29,793 nt of DNA from JAWXBG01 sp044375415 (GCA_044375415.1 JBILMS010000041.1:1-29793), one strand, 5' to 3'; counted from the stretch's first letter, positions 16,584 to 26,822 are shown. The notes: a model not told the origin generated them from the letters alone. Numbers and translations are program-made.

Positions 16584-16704
16584 CTTGTGTAGACAGGTTG
16601 AAACCTATACCGTAAAAAAGGTATAATTTGAAAAAGGAAAGTTTAGGAGTTGTAGAACGAATTCCGCGAAGAGAAATTGCGGAAACGAAGAGCAATAAAA
16701 GATG

Positions 16705-16777
16705 TCGGGATGACAGGACTTGAACCTGCGACCTCACGCCCCCCAGACGTGCACTCTACCAACTGAGCTACATCCCG
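16705..16777 (-). tRNA. tRNA-Pro (anticodon GGG)
   Basis: All four stems fold: acceptor CGGGATG/CATCCCG, D stem GCTC/GAGT with one G-T pair, anticodon stem CACGT/GCGTG with one T-G pair, and T stem GCAGG/CCTGT with the TTCGAGT loop. The anticodon loop CTGGGGG gives GGG, decoding proline CCC/CCU. The discriminator base is A. The CCA tail is not encoded and must be added after transcription. Confidence 0.95.
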
Positions 16778-16793
16778 ATTTTTAAAAGGAGGG

Positions 16794-16801
16794 CAAAAAT
16801 A
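16794..16801 (-). promoter_or_regulatory. -7 promoter box of tRNA-Pro
   Basis: Minus-strand TATTTTTG matches TAnnTTTG and lies 16 bp before the mature tRNA 5' end, giving a leader of about 10 nt. Confidence 0.45.
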
Positions 16802-16834
16802 GAAATTCCAAGGGTTTTTGAGGCTTTGAAATTA

Positions 16835-16860
16835 AAAAAGGCCCCAAAAGAGGCCTTTTT
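16835..16860 (-). terminator. Intrinsic terminator after the small lipoprotein gene
   Basis: AAAAAGGCC (16835-16843) pairs with GGCCTTTTT (16852-16860) around an 8-nt loop. Because the stem ends in A/T runs, it works on either strand; on the minus strand it closes the gene at 16888-17271 before the tRNA. Confidence 0.8.
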
Positions 16861-16887
16861 GTATCATTTACGACTAAAAAGAGAGCA

Positions 16888-17271
16888 TTATTCGATTGTA
16901 ATAGCCTCTTCGGTCGTTGTTTTTTCTTCAATTTTGATGATGCCCGAACCAAATAAATTTCCTTTGGTTACTTCGATATCCAATACGGCAAATCCGGCTT
17001 GTCCTTTTTTGTAGAATTCTGTAAAATTGAACGTCACTTTACCGGTACCATTTGTAACAGCAAGGGTGTCGAATCGCAATTCGTTGGGCGGGGGCGGGCT
17101 CTCCGAAGGGTTCGAAAATAATCGCACAGTAGCGCCCGGCACTACCATTCCATCCTCATTTAAGACGATCACTGTGGCGATGGTATCCGGATCTTTTTTA
17201 CATCCGCTGAATACTGCCAGAGTAGAAATGGTTAGGAGAAGAGTAAAAACCTTTAAGAAAGTCGATTTCAT
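16888..17271 (-). CDS. Small lipoprotein with a transthyretin/Ig-like fold
   Basis: A 127-residue lipoprotein with a hydrophobic signal and Cys24 in AVFSGCKK. The mature part reads as a single carboxypeptidase-regulatory-like or Ig-like domain: VIVLNEDGMVVPGATVRLFS (about 34-53), a proline-rich loop (SPPPPNE), then LAVTNGTGKVTFNF and FAVLDIEVTKGNL. Such domains coat cell-surface proteins in this phylum, but its partner is unknown. It diverges from the cyclophilin gene across 81 bp and ends before a clear hairpin terminator. Confidence 0.75.
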   Translation of the reverse strand: MKSTFLKVFTLLLTISTLAVFSGCKKDPDTIATVIVLNEDGMVVPGATVRLFSNPSESPPPPNELRFDTLAVTNGTGKVTFNFTEFYKKGQAGFAVLDIEVTKGNLFGSGIIKIEEKTTTEEAITIE

Positions 17272-17352
17272 GGAGAGTTGTATTTCTTATTTTCGCCACC
17301 CGTTCAGTGGGAATTATAAACATTAAAGATACAAAGAAAAGCAAAATTTGTT

Positions 17353-18147
17353 ATGAAAAGACTCTTCACTTTTATTGTTGGTTGCATAACCATCATTGCT
17401 ATGGGCAGCGCCACAGGTTGTAATGAGACTAAAAAGGTAGAAGGCCAGGCCTCTGAAACCGTCGCTACTCCTAAAACTGAGCCCGAAAAACCGGCAGAAA
17501 TCGCAAGTCCTGAAAAGCTCGTTTCAGGTCAACCTCTTTCAAAGGAAATCCTAGAATCTATTTCCAAGGTGAAGGGTTCCAAAGTGAGAATTTCGACTTC
17601 TTTTGGGGATATGATCGTCGTTTTATATGATGAAACACCCAAACATCGCGATAATTTTTTGAAACTTGCAGGTGAGGGATTTTACAATGGTCTTCTATTC
17701 CACCGAGTTATGAATCAATTTATGATTCAAGGTGGTGACCCGGACTCGAAAAATTCACCCGCCGGCAAGCAATTAGGTGTTGGTGGTCCCGGATATACGG
17801 TTGATGCTGAGTTTAATCCTAAGTTTATACACAAGAAAGGTGCATTGGCGGCCGCTCGTCAGCCCGACCAAGTTAATCCTATGAAAAAGAGCAGTGGCTC
17901 CCAGTTTTATATAGTTCATGGTGTGCCGCAGATTATGGCACAATTGCAACTTATGAGTTACCTGACAGATGAGCAAAGAAAAACGTATGTAGAAAACGGT
18001 GGTTATCCAAGTTTGGATCGAGAGTACACGGTTTTCGGAGAAGTAATTTATGGTCTTGAAGTCGTTGATCGCATCGCTGTTGTTCCTGTTAATGCGGCCA
18101 AGCGCCCAAATCAGGATGTGATCATGAATATGGAAGTTATTAAATAA
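17353..18147 (+). CDS. Cyclophilin-type peptidyl-prolyl isomerase, lipoprotein
   Basis: A peptidyl-prolyl cis-trans isomerase, likely anchored in a cell-envelope membrane and facing the periplasm, assisting folding of exported proteins. Signal peptide with Cys23 in ATGCNE, then a Lys/Glu/Pro-rich linker to about residue 75. The cyclophilin domain (about 77-264) has FHRVMNQFMIQGGDP at 116-130, with catalytic Arg118, then KGALAAARQP and SGSQFYIV. An extra stretch of about 30 residues (IMAQLQLMSYLTDEQRKTY and after) sits between SQFYIV and the final VFGEVIYGLEVVDRI, as in many Bacteroidota homologues. It is 6 bp upstream of pheS and probably co-transcribed. Confidence 0.9.
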   Translation: MKRLFTFIVGCITIIAMGSATGCNETKKVEGQASETVATPKTEPEKPAEIASPEKLVSGQPLSKEILESISKVKGSKVRISTSFGDMIVVLYDETPKHRDNFLKLAGEGFYNGLLFHRVMNQFMIQGGDPDSKNSPAGKQLGVGGPGYTVDAEFNPKFIHKKGALAAARQPDQVNPMKKSSGSQFYIVHGVPQIMAQLQLMSYLTDEQRKTYVENGGYPSLDREYTVFGEVIYGLEVVDRIAVVPVNAAKRPNQDVIMNMEVIK

Positions 18148-18153
18148 GGTTTT

Positions 18154-19170
18154 ATGCTCGAGAAGATTCAGGATTTACAAAAGGAAGCGGAGGCATTTTC
18201 ACAAACTGATCCACAGGAAGTGGAGAATTTCCGTATTCGATTTTTGGGCCGTAAGGGAATCCTGAACGATCTATTCGAAGAGTTTAAAACGGTTCCGGGA
18301 CCGGAGAAGAAAGAGGTAGGCTTGGCTTTGAATGCGTTGAAAAATGCTATTCAAGTGAAAATCGATGATTCAGGTGTCAAGAAAAAATCATCCAAGTCAT
18401 TAGACGTTTCTTTTGATTTTTCTCGTCCGTCGGGTGCCACGCCACTCGGATCTCGACATCCCTTGGCACTTGTACGTCGCGACATTCTCGACATCTTTTC
18501 AAGGATTGGTTTCACAGTAGCCGATGGTCCGGAGATCGAAGATGACTGGCATGTTTTTTCAGGTTTGAACTTTCCACCTGAACATCCTGCACGCGATATG
18601 CAGGATACATTTTTCATAGAGAAAGATCCGGACATGGTGCTTCGAACGCACACGAGTAGTGTTCAAGTTCGTGCGATGGAAAATTCGAAACCACCTCTGC
18701 GTATTGTAATGCCCGGACGTGTATTTCGAAATGAAGCTGTGAGTGCACGTGCGCATTGTCAATTTCATCAGATCGAAGGTTTGTATATCGATGAGGGAGT
18801 TTCCTTTGCCGATATGAAGCAGACCCTATTATATTTTGTAAAAGAATTTTTCGGGAAGGCGGAGATACGTCTCCGTCCTTCCTATTTTCCATTTACCGAA
18901 CCGAGTGCCGAAATGGATGTCTACTGGGGTTTGGAAACGGAGGCAGATTACCGCATAACCAAGGGCACCGGATGGCTCGAAATCATGGGATGCGGAATGG
19001 TTGATCCGGCTGTTCTATCAGCTAGCGGTATCGACCCCGAGAAATATTCCGGATTTGCATTCGGAATGGGTATCGAACGTATCGCTATGTTGCGCTATCA
19101 AATCGACGACCTTCGAATGTTCTTCGAAAACGATGTTCGTTTTTTAGGGCAGTTTAAGAAGAACGTATAA
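18154..19170 (+). CDS. pheS: Phenylalanine--tRNA ligase alpha subunit
   Basis: The catalytic subunit of the heterotetrameric PheRS, which charges tRNA-Phe with phenylalanine in the cytoplasm. The N-terminal coiled coil (about 1-85) binds tRNA; the class II core follows. Motif 2 is at about 188-210 (GRVFRNEAVSARAHCQFHQI), motif 3 at about 299-313 (GFAFGMGIERIAML), and HPARDMQDTFF precedes them. The 338-residue length is usual. pheT is not in this window. The start at 18154 follows the cyclophilin stop by 6 bp and lacks a strong ribosome-binding site. Confidence 0.97.
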   Translation: MLEKIQDLQKEAEAFSQTDPQEVENFRIRFLGRKGILNDLFEEFKTVPGPEKKEVGLALNALKNAIQVKIDDSGVKKKSSKSLDVSFDFSRPSGATPLGSRHPLALVRRDILDIFSRIGFTVADGPEIEDDWHVFSGLNFPPEHPARDMQDTFFIEKDPDMVLRTHTSSVQVRAMENSKPPLRIVMPGRVFRNEAVSARAHCQFHQIEGLYIDEGVSFADMKQTLLYFVKEFFGKAEIRLRPSYFPFTEPSAEMDVYWGLETEADYRITKGTGWLEIMGCGMVDPAVLSASGIDPEKYSGFAFGMGIERIAMLRYQIDDLRMFFENDVRFLGQFKKNV

Positions 19171-19262
19171 ATTTTTTTTACGGGTTTCAGTCTGCGAGGG
19201 TTTACGAAATCATGGTTATTACGTGTCTGTTCCAGTTTCTGCAAACTGAGAACTATAATTAC

Positions 19263-19324
19263 CCTCGGCTTCGCTCGGGGACCAATCCTTGATATAACAA
19301 CGTTAAAACCTCGGCTCCGCTCGG
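19263..19324. repeat. Two direct copies of a 16-bp GC-rich motif
   Basis: CCTCGGCTTCGCTCGG at 19263-19278 and CCTCGGCTCCGCTCGG at 19309-19324 differ at one base and are 46 bp apart, between the convergent pheS and sprA genes. Each copy also contains CTCGG twice. They are much more GC-rich than the surroundings. Copy 2, flanked by AAA and TTT, could form a weak hairpin near the sprA end. Confidence 0.5.
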
Positions 19325-19364
19325 TTTGACGGACGTCTCCGAAAATCGTTCAATACTTTCGATA

Positions 19365-22300
19365 TTAGTTATTCAAACTAAACCTTAGTGACAAACCGGT
19401 GGATATATTCGAAGTTGGGAAGGATGTCGAAATCTTTGGTTGTGTGATTTGATGATCGTAGAAGAATCGGATAGTGAGTTTGTCGCTCACGTTCATATCG
19501 GCGCTTGTCTTGATGCTATACAATCTCTGACCTGCTGTTACTTGATTCTGTTGTTCAACAATTCTGCGAATCAACGTAGAGTTGTCGCGGATAGTAAAGT
19601 CGATGCGAATATTGATATCCGTTTTTTCTAAAAGTTTGATTGGTAGCTTGCTTCCTTTCTTGCGACCAAATGGATTCGGAACATCTTTGATTTTGTATCC
19701 AACACCGAATACCATACTGTTTCCTTTTGTCTCCGTAATCTGATAGTTTGTGAGACCCAAAGCAATAGTGCGATCGCGTTTGTATTCGACTTTCAACTGT
19801 GGTTCGTTTTTCTTTTTGTTGTTGATAGTCATGTCGAATCCAATGAACGGAGACATTTGTTCTGTAATAGTTACCGTATTAATCTGACGCTGTGAAATGA
19901 AATTAGGGAATTCACTCTGATCAAATTCTGTTGGTCTACCTTGAGCATCTGCCTGATAATTCAAGTTGTTCACGTAATTCGTTGTGATATTCGAACGATA
20001 CGTGTGTTTTAAGTTAAACTGCTTGAAGTATTTTTTAATAGCAGGAAGTTTCGTAAGCCCATCATAAGTAACCGTCCAGTTTGGTTGAACTTTGGTTTTG
20101 AAAGGATCAAGTGAAACTTCGTTTGGCGATTTACCTGTATATGCTGCTATGAATGCAGGGATTACCACATTCTGAGAGGTTGGTCCAAAACCTTGATAGT
20201 ATCCATTTGCCTCCGGAGTATCGAGGGCATAATTGATTTCGTTTAAACGTTCTGTAGTAATTAATCGGTTATCCAAAAACGTTTCGAAAACTTCATTGGT
20301 ATATCCATTTTCCGGATCATCTTTCATGAAGGCGGTTGGCCATGTTATAATAGAGGCATTGAGATTACCCGTCTCGAGAGGTGATTGGAATTCGTATTGC
20401 TCAGTGTCTTCATTGAAGCGGAAGAAACTTGCGATGTTGCGGTTCTCAGTTCTTGTCGCATTTATTTCTACTTTGAAATGTTTGATCGGTTCAAGGTTTG
20501 CCTTGATGTTCCATGTTTCCGAGAAAGTTTCGGTGTATTGTTGATTTAGGAAAGGAGCTCGAGAAAGCCAACCGTTTTCAGCAGCGCCCAAGGCAAAATT
20601 GTCTCCTGTTTCATTGCCCCATAAGTCGGTATTCTGCTGACCGAAAATAAAACCATAGCCGGGACCTTCGAAGTTTTCGTCCATTCCGATTATTTTGGTA
20701 TTCTTATTGTATCCGGGTAGCAACAATCCTTCGTTGCGAGTATAGTTTCCGGTGACGTTTTGTACAGTCATAAACAATCGCAATACTACATGCAAAGGGT
20801 TGATAGGGTCAGCTTTTTCCTTTTTCGCTTTGTCAGGATCTTCTTCGCCAAAGCCATCTACCTTGTCCTTGTCTTTATCCTTTTTCTTATCGTCCTTTTT
20901 CTTTCCTTGATTAATTTCTTTGAGAAGAGGTACCTTGTTGTATAGTGTAACGAAATTAGCTTGACCATTCAATTGTATGTTTCTTGAGTTTTGAATGGTA
21001 TTTCCCAACGAGTCTTGCGTGAATGGAGCTCTATCCCAACGGTAGGTAGAGCCATAGCGAGCATCGCCGGTCATGAAGTCTATCAATGGAAATTTGTCAA
21101 ATGGGAGTTTATAGCTCACACTTGTACTGTGATTAAATGTGGTAGTCTCCCCCCAGTTCTGAAGATTAGACATCACGGTATCCTTATACGCTTCGTACCA
21201 ATCGGTGTTTTCTTTATCGATAACACCACGTGGTTCACCAACGAGCGCCATGTTGGTGGCTAGGTATTCCAATTTAATGCTCTTTGTTAGATCGTATTTA
21301 AAAGTGTACTGACGTGTCCAGTTCCACTGTTTCAATACTTGTGTTTGAATCAGCATGTCGCTGTATGTGCCAAACAACTCAAGTGTATTGTTTCGGAGGC
21401 GAGTGGTCTCGTATGTGCGATCCATATCGGTATGGAATCCCACTTGTTTAATACCCGGATAGAAGTTAAAGTCTTTGAGCCATTTGAGGTACTTGCTGTC
21501 CTTCACAAAACCGATCGAGCTAAATGGTTTTATCTCTTTTGGTTTATTTGAGAAGCTGTAATCGAAACCGCCTTTGTATCGTTTGTTTAAACGCCAATCT
21601 GTATTGATATCGCTTCGGTATTCCTCGTTAAATGAATAGGAGACGGAGAAATTTTTAATATCGTAGAACTGATCTTTTTTCTGACCGGCACCTTTTCCTT
21701 TGCCCGCGTCTTCACCTTTACCTTTTTCTGTTGCTTCCGTTTTTTCTGCACCTTCTTTACCTTTCTCTTCACCACCTTTTTCTCCTCCGGGAGTTCCACC
21801 TTTCGGCGAAATACGAACATTGGTGAAGTTGATGCTTCTTCGTTTTGTGAAATCTTGCGATTTTTTCTTCAGCGGTTTAGAGAGGTTCGGTAGATCTGCT
21901 AATTCAAGGTCGGGCTGAAGTGGGCTATAACGTGGGGTGCGAACAGTTTCCGAATACCCGAGGTACATTGGCAGAGAAACGCCCCAGTTTTCAGGGAAAA
22001 ATTTACCCATTTGCAAAGTGGAATTTGCATCAAAACCCATTACTGTTTCCTGCTGGCGTTCCTGTACACGTTGTTCGAGTGTACCCCACCCCGGTTTTGA
22101 AACATTTCCGGCAACGGCAATATTACCCAAGTCGGCGAGGGTAGCGTTCATGCGAGCTACGGCAGCCCAGCCGCCCCTCTCATCAAATTCGGAGAGACGC
22201 AATTCGTTTACCCAGATGATGGCACATTTGCTTCTACCATCATCGGCGTTTCCTTCAAACGTGTTTTTATCTCGATCAGGGTTTCGAACACCAATCATGA

Positions 22301-25300
22301 GTACACTTACGTTCGCCATGTTGGGATTTCCCTTCACAGAGATTCGAGCCTTGTCTATCATTTTCGAGAATTCAATTTGAGTAGAGCCTGTGCCACGTTC
22401 TACTTTCAAATCTTGTAAATCGCGAAGAGAAATATCAAAGTTGTTGGATTCCGGCCATATCACATCATCATCGCCCGTGTACCAAGGGGTAACGGTCATC
22501 GGTAGTTCATATTCATAGTAGTTCTGATCGAAGTCGCTACCTAGACGGATGAAAACAGTAACGTCGCTGTCCGTAAGGTCGGCTTCATTTCCGAGTGCTT
22601 CAGCGTGAGCGAACATGCGAAGTTTTTTGTACTGACGCATATCGAAATTAACGTTGCGATATGCGGCGCGAGCATCACCATCGAGGAGATTACACACTTC
22701 GTAGGAAAGCGACTGTTCGTTCAAGCTACGAAGATTGGCACTCGCAACGTCTTGTTCGCGAATGATACCTGGAGGAACCGCATAAGGAACAGGTTCTCTG
22801 TTACCATTTTCTTCGATGTTAACTGCTGCGATATTAAAGATTGTCGGTTCGTCGTCGTTGGGTTCAATTTCTTGTGCACCGGCCAAACTATTGAGGTATT
22901 TTCTCCATTCACCTCGAACTAATTCCAAACGTGCGAAACGCAGCGTTGTTGGCTCAGCCCATCCTTTCATAAACATACGGATGTATCGAATAGATCGGAA
23001 GTCAGCGATACCACCGTAACGTGCATCGAAGTCGCGAACCGGTATTTTGAATTGATACCAACGTATTTCACGTTCTTCATTATTCTGTGTGCGCACCGTT
23101 GTTACAAAACTATCTGTGATATAATTTTTACCGATGTTTACTTCTCCTAAATCTTGTGGTTTCAGACTCACATGATATTGGAAATAACTTTCAATAGTAT
23201 TAAGAGTAATATCCTGATTGATGTCTTCCGTATTTGGAATGGTAGTAGCAGTAATTGGGAAACCGTTTGGAGAAGAGGTGTCACTGTTACCTTCGTTATT
23301 GTTGAAGTATTTGTAACGCTCAACCGTATTCCAATCGTTGGCATCGGCTTCATCACTTCTAAAATATAGGTAGTCATCGGCCGATGGGTCGTTGGCATAA
23401 GGTATGAAAGCATTGGGGTCAAGTTGTAATTGCACATCAGCCAGCCAATCGGCGAAGAAAGAATTTTCGTTTTGTGAGTTCACCCCATCCAAACCGATAT
23501 CTTGTTCACTGTATGATCCGGTCGAATTGTCAAATGCGTTTACAACGTTAAGGGTAGAAGGATCGGGATATACACTCCAATTCGAAGTGTCCGTTGGCAG
23601 GGTATTATTCGAGTTCGGCAAACCGTTTTCGAAACTCAATTGAGAATCATTTAAGACGTCTTCCGAAACGTTACCTAGGTTGAAATATAGATCACCACCA
23701 TTAATGTTTTCCGAGTCTTGGTTAAAAGGATCCATCATCCAAAACTGAATGAACTCAATGTTGCTTGCCTCGAAATCTGTTGTGGTTAATGCTCGCTGAA
23801 TTCCGCCCCATCTACTTTCAGGATCGGCCAATGTACCATCGGCATTTATACCCCCTGATACGGCTGTGCCTAAAGGTTCGTCGTAGTTGTAAGGACCACG
23901 TTCGCTCGGATAATAACTAAGGTCGAGAGTGGCAATATTGGGAGGAGTCCCCGGAGGTAATTCTCGGTTAGGGAATACTTCCCCTTCCAATACTTCGCGC
24001 ATGAAGTGATTACTTTGGATATCGGTACTAATATTACTTGGAGTAATGCTGGTTCCTCTAAAGAACAAAGGATCGATAATGTACCAACTCAAACGAGCAC
24101 GGTTGTATCCATAAGCCAAGCTATCTTCCAGTCCTCCTTCAGGGAATAATCCACCGGCATTGTCTTGGAGTTTAGGAGTTGAAGCCATAAACCACTGGTT
24201 GATATTGCGGATATCAATAACACTTTGGCTTCCTTCGAAGTCGTCGAGGTATGCATTTCCATCTTTCGAAATTGCTCTGCTGTGGCCGGGAATGAGATAT
24301 GCACCTTCAGCTGAAAAATCGATGCTCGACTTTGCTTTTGTTTCAAGTAAAGGCAGACGATCTACAAGTTGAGTTAAGAAAGGAGAATCTTTTTTGTAGT
24401 TCACATCAAGCCCCATGATCGTATTGTTCACGGGTTCATCGCCCATGTTCACTTTCTGTGTAACGGGCCGCTCGCGCAGGTTCAAGATAGTTGCCCCCAA
24501 TGCCAAATCGTCGTTAACGGTATAATCGAACCTGCTGCCTAACATCGTTTTGAACTGCAGGTTAAACATCGAATTACTTTCCACAGAAACTTTAATCGGT
24601 TGTCCGGAGGCCATTACACCGTCATTGATAATTCGTACACGACCTAGATTGTAGTCAACGGTATAGTCAACACCTTCGGTGAGAAGAAGACCACCTGCCG
24701 TGACGCTCACCGAACCTTGCGGGATATTGAGCGCATTTAAAGAAATTTCAGAACCTGAAGCACTTTGGTATTGGCCTTTGATTTTAAATCGGTTTAACGC
24801 AGGTATCTGCTGAGCTGCAACTTTCGTTGAGTCGTAAAGCGGTTGATAGACAATTTGTGAAATTAATGCTTGAGCTTCATCTGTATTTCCAAGACCCGCA
24901 ATGATCTGATTGGAGAGGTGAGTACCAAATGGTTCGACAACCGGGAAATAAACTCTACCCGTTTGGGTATCTATCAAACCGCCCGTCGTTTGCGCATTGG
25001 GTATAAAGTCGAAGAAGCCATCGGAACCGCTCATTTGATTGACATCAATACGGTCGAGGTTTAATATTTGAAGTAGTGGTTTTGTATTCAGAGGTTCGCG
25101 AGGAATGTAATTTTGGTCAACGCCGGTCGCGGGATTATTGTACCAAACATCAAGGCGGAAATTTTCCTGACTAACCCCAAAAGCACCGAGGCTATAGACG
25201 TTTTTCATCATCAAATCCCACAACGGAGCAGGATCGCCATTGTCCAAGCGAACCTGGGTGATGGAACTCTTCAGCATTTTAAGCAACAAGGCCTGAGGAG

Positions 25301-26822
25301 CAGCAAAACCATCTTGTGATAGAGTTCCCACTTGGTAAGTCTGGCCATTCAAGGTGTATTCGTAGGATACACCCAGTACTTCTGCGTTATTCAGAGATTG
25401 ACGAAGCGATATAAATCCAAGACGAGAGTTGTAAGAAAACTCCGATGCATTCAGTTTTCTCGCATTACCTACGCGTTCGTAGTGCACACCTTGATCGAAG
25501 AAAGGGTACATACTCGCAATTGCGGCATTGGCACCGGTAAAGTTCATGATGGCATCGTTCTCGACCATATCGAGATACATGTCGTTGTTTAAGTTCGATG
25601 GATTCCCCAGCGGAGTTACAGCAATATCCGGACGATCTTGTAATTCGTTTGTAGCAAGGGGCAAGTTCGTATTCATGAATTGCTCTGCTTCTCCGATATC
25701 GGTCACTGCAATTACGTTTCGAACGTCTTGTGTATTTGCTTGTGTATTTACAACCCAAACTTCTATTCGCGTAATGTTGATACCACTACTTACAACAGGC
25801 AAACTACTAAGCGCCTGATCATATTGGCTGCGGAACCAACCGGATAAAAAATAGTGTCTATTGACCTCATAATTGTCGCCGGTGATTTCGAACTTCTGCG
25901 TTTGCGCTCCACCTTGAATATTGATCTCCTTGCGCTCACCTTTTTGTTGTGATGCCACGGTGGTATTTTTCAGTCTACCCCATTGCGTTTCGATTTTAGC
26001 ACCAAAGAGGCTGCTGCTACCGGTTATAAGAGTTCCTTTAAGCGGAAGGCTAACGTTTCCTAGTTCAACGTGACGAATAATTTTATCTTCATCACCATTG
26101 AATTCCAGTTTCATTTGGTTTTCAAAATCGAATGTGGACTCTGTGTTGTAGTTCACATTTAATTTCAATTTATCGCCAATGTTTCCTTGAACATTGAGCT
26201 GAATTTTTTGATCGAAGTTGAATGTGGTGATTCGTCGCTGTCTTTCAGGAATACGCGGGTTGTCAGTTTTTGAAATGTTCAGACCAAATGTTAATTCGGC
26301 ACTACCCTGAGGTCGAATTTCGATTGAACCAAATCCCCCGTCTTTAGGTCCGATAGGAATTTTTAAAACGTATTCGCGATTGGCTTCGTCTTCTTCTTCC
26401 TGAATATGTTGCCAGTATTCCGACACATTTTCCGACATGTTGTACTCGAGGTATTCATCGAGGGTCATGGTCGTTTTCGGGCGATAGTCGAATGTACCTC
26501 CTACGGTTTGCACAACTTCGTATTCACCTGTGATCGGGTTATACTCTACTTCATATTCGATATTATCGGGAAGAGGAACGATGATTCCTTCTTCCTCATC
26601 CGAGGGGTTGGGATTGTCGTCAACAGGCCAGATGAGATCTACACCCGTGGTATCGGTGGCTGCTGTATCAAGAATATCGGAGAGTAAAGTTCGACGACTG
26701 CGTACAAAATCTTCTGCAGAATAGGAGTTGCTATTGGCTAGAGCAAACCATACAATCGAAGTGAGGGCCAGAAAAAATCCTGCCCTGACTACCCATCCGT
26801 GCCACGTAATTTTTGACGCCAT
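19365..26822 (-). CDS. sprA: SprA, type IX secretion outer-membrane translocon
   Basis: SprA forms the giant beta-barrel pore of the type IX secretion system, through which sorting-domain proteins cross the outer membrane; it is also needed for gliding. This copy is 2485 residues, in the usual range. A single hydrophobic segment lies at about 13-30. Family blocks include KDGGFGSIEIRPQGSAELTF, INISKTDNPRIPERQRRITT and NVSLPLKGTLITGSSSLFG in the first 300 residues, and repeated barrel strands to the C-terminus (TGLSLRFSLNN). Two charged low-complexity stretches stand out at about 1675-1715 and 1965-2010. The start overlaps the ruvA stop by one base (TAATG), so translation is probably coupled. 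No gene for GcvH follows, unlike in many relatives. Confidence 0.97.
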   Translation of the reverse strand: MASKITWHGWVVRAGFFLALTSIVWFALANSNSYSAEDFVRSRRTLLSDILDTAATDTTGVDLIWPVDDNPNPSDEEEGIIVPLPDNIEYEVEYNPITGEYEVVQTVGGTFDYRPKTTMTLDEYLEYNMSENVSEYWQHIQEEEDEANREYVLKIPIGPKDGGFGSIEIRPQGSAELTFGLNISKTDNPRIPERQRRITTFNFDQKIQLNVQGNIGDKLKLNVNYNTESTFDFENQMKLEFNGDEDKIIRHVELGNVSLPLKGTLITGSSSLFGAKIETQWGRLKNTTVASQQKGERKEINIQGGAQTQKFEITGDNYEVNRHYFLSGWFRSQYDQALSSLPVVSSGINITRIEVWVVNTQANTQDVRNVIAVTDIGEAEQFMNTNLPLATNELQDRPDIAVTPLGNPSNLNNDMYLDMVENDAIMNFTGANAAIASMYPFFDQGVHYERVGNARKLNASEFSYNSRLGFISLRQSLNNAEVLGVSYEYTLNGQTYQVGTLSQDGFAAPQALLLKMLKSSITQVRLDNGDPAPLWDLMMKNVYSLGAFGVSQENFRLDVWYNNPATGVDQNYIPREPLNTKPLLQILNLDRIDVNQMSGSDGFFDFIPNAQTTGGLIDTQTGRVYFPVVEPFGTHLSNQIIAGLGNTDEAQALISQIVYQPLYDSTKVAAQQIPALNRFKIKGQYQSASGSEISLNALNIPQGSVSVTAGGLLLTEGVDYTVDYNLGRVRIINDGVMASGQPIKVSVESNSMFNLQFKTMLGSRFDYTVNDDLALGATILNLRERPVTQKVNMGDEPVNNTIMGLDVNYKKDSPFLTQLVDRLPLLETKAKSSIDFSAEGAYLIPGHSRAISKDGNAYLDDFEGSQSVIDIRNINQWFMASTPKLQDNAGGLFPEGGLEDSLAYGYNRARLSWYIIDPLFFRGTSITPSNISTDIQSNHFMREVLEGEVFPNRELPPGTPPNIATLDLSYYPSERGPYNYDEPLGTAVSGGINADGTLADPESRWGGIQRALTTTDFEASNIEFIQFWMMDPFNQDSENINGGDLYFNLGNVSEDVLNDSQLSFENGLPNSNNTLPTDTSNWSVYPDPSTLNVVNAFDNSTGSYSEQDIGLDGVNSQNENSFFADWLADVQLQLDPNAFIPYANDPSADDYLYFRSDEADANDWNTVERYKYFNNNEGNSDTSSPNGFPITATTIPNTEDINQDITLNTIESYFQYHVSLKPQDLGEVNIGKNYITDSFVTTVRTQNNEEREIRWYQFKIPVRDFDARYGGIADFRSIRYIRMFMKGWAEPTTLRFARLELVRGEWRKYLNSLAGAQEIEPNDDEPTIFNIAAVNIEENGNREPVPYAVPPGIIREQDVASANLRSLNEQSLSYEVCNLLDGDARAAYRNVNFDMRQYKKLRMFAHAEALGNEADLTDSDVTVFIRLGSDFDQNYYEYELPMTVTPWYTGDDDVIWPESNNFDISLRDLQDLKVERGTGSTQIEFSKMIDKARISVKGNPNMANVSVLMIGVRNPDRDKNTFEGNADDGRSKCAIIWVNELRLSEFDERGGWAAVARMNATLADLGNIAVAGNVSKPGWGTLEQRVQERQQETVMGFDANSTLQMGKFFPENWGVSLPMYLGYSETVRTPRYSPLQPDLELADLPNLSKPLKKKSQDFTKRRSINFTNVRISPKGGTPGGEKGGEEKGKEGAEKTEATEKGKGEDAGKGKGAGQKKDQFYDIKNFSVSYSFNEEYRSDINTDWRLNKRYKGGFDYSFSNKPKEIKPFSSIGFVKDSKYLKWLKDFNFYPGIKQVGFHTDMDRTYETTRLRNNTLELFGTYSDMLIQTQVLKQWNWTRQYTFKYDLTKSIKLEYLATNMALVGEPRGVIDKENTDWYEAYKDTVMSNLQNWGETTTFNHSTSVSYKLPFDKFPLIDFMTGDARYGSTYRWDRAPFTQDSLGNTIQNSRNIQLNGQANFVTLYNKVPLLKEINQGKKKDDKKKDKDKDKVDGFGEEDPDKAKKEKADPINPLHVVLRLFMTVQNVTGNYTRNEGLLLPGYNKNTKIIGMDENFEGPGYGFIFGQQNTDLWGNETGDNFALGAAENGWLSRAPFLNQQYTETFSETWNIKANLEPIKHFKVEINATRTENRNIASFFRFNEDTEQYEFQSPLETGNLNASIITWPTAFMKDDPENGYTNEVFETFLDNRLITTERLNEINYALDTPEANGYYQGFGPTSQNVVIPAFIAAYTGKSPNEVSLDPFKTKVQPNWTVTYDGLTKLPAIKKYFKQFNLKHTYRSNITTNYVNNLNYQADAQGRPTEFDQSEFPNFISQRQINTVTITEQMSPFIGFDMTINNKKKNEPQLKVEYKRDRTIALGLTNYQITETKGNSMVFGVGYKIKDVPNPFGRKKGSKLPIKLLEKTDINIRIDFTIRDNSTLIRRIVEQQNQVTAGQRLYSIKTSADMNVSDKLTIRFFYDHQITQPKISTSFPTSNISTGLSLRFSLNN

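Noticed and set aside
21587..21820. 77-codon Lys-rich minus-strand frame
   Set aside because: It is a frame-shifted reading of the charged low-complexity insert of sprA.
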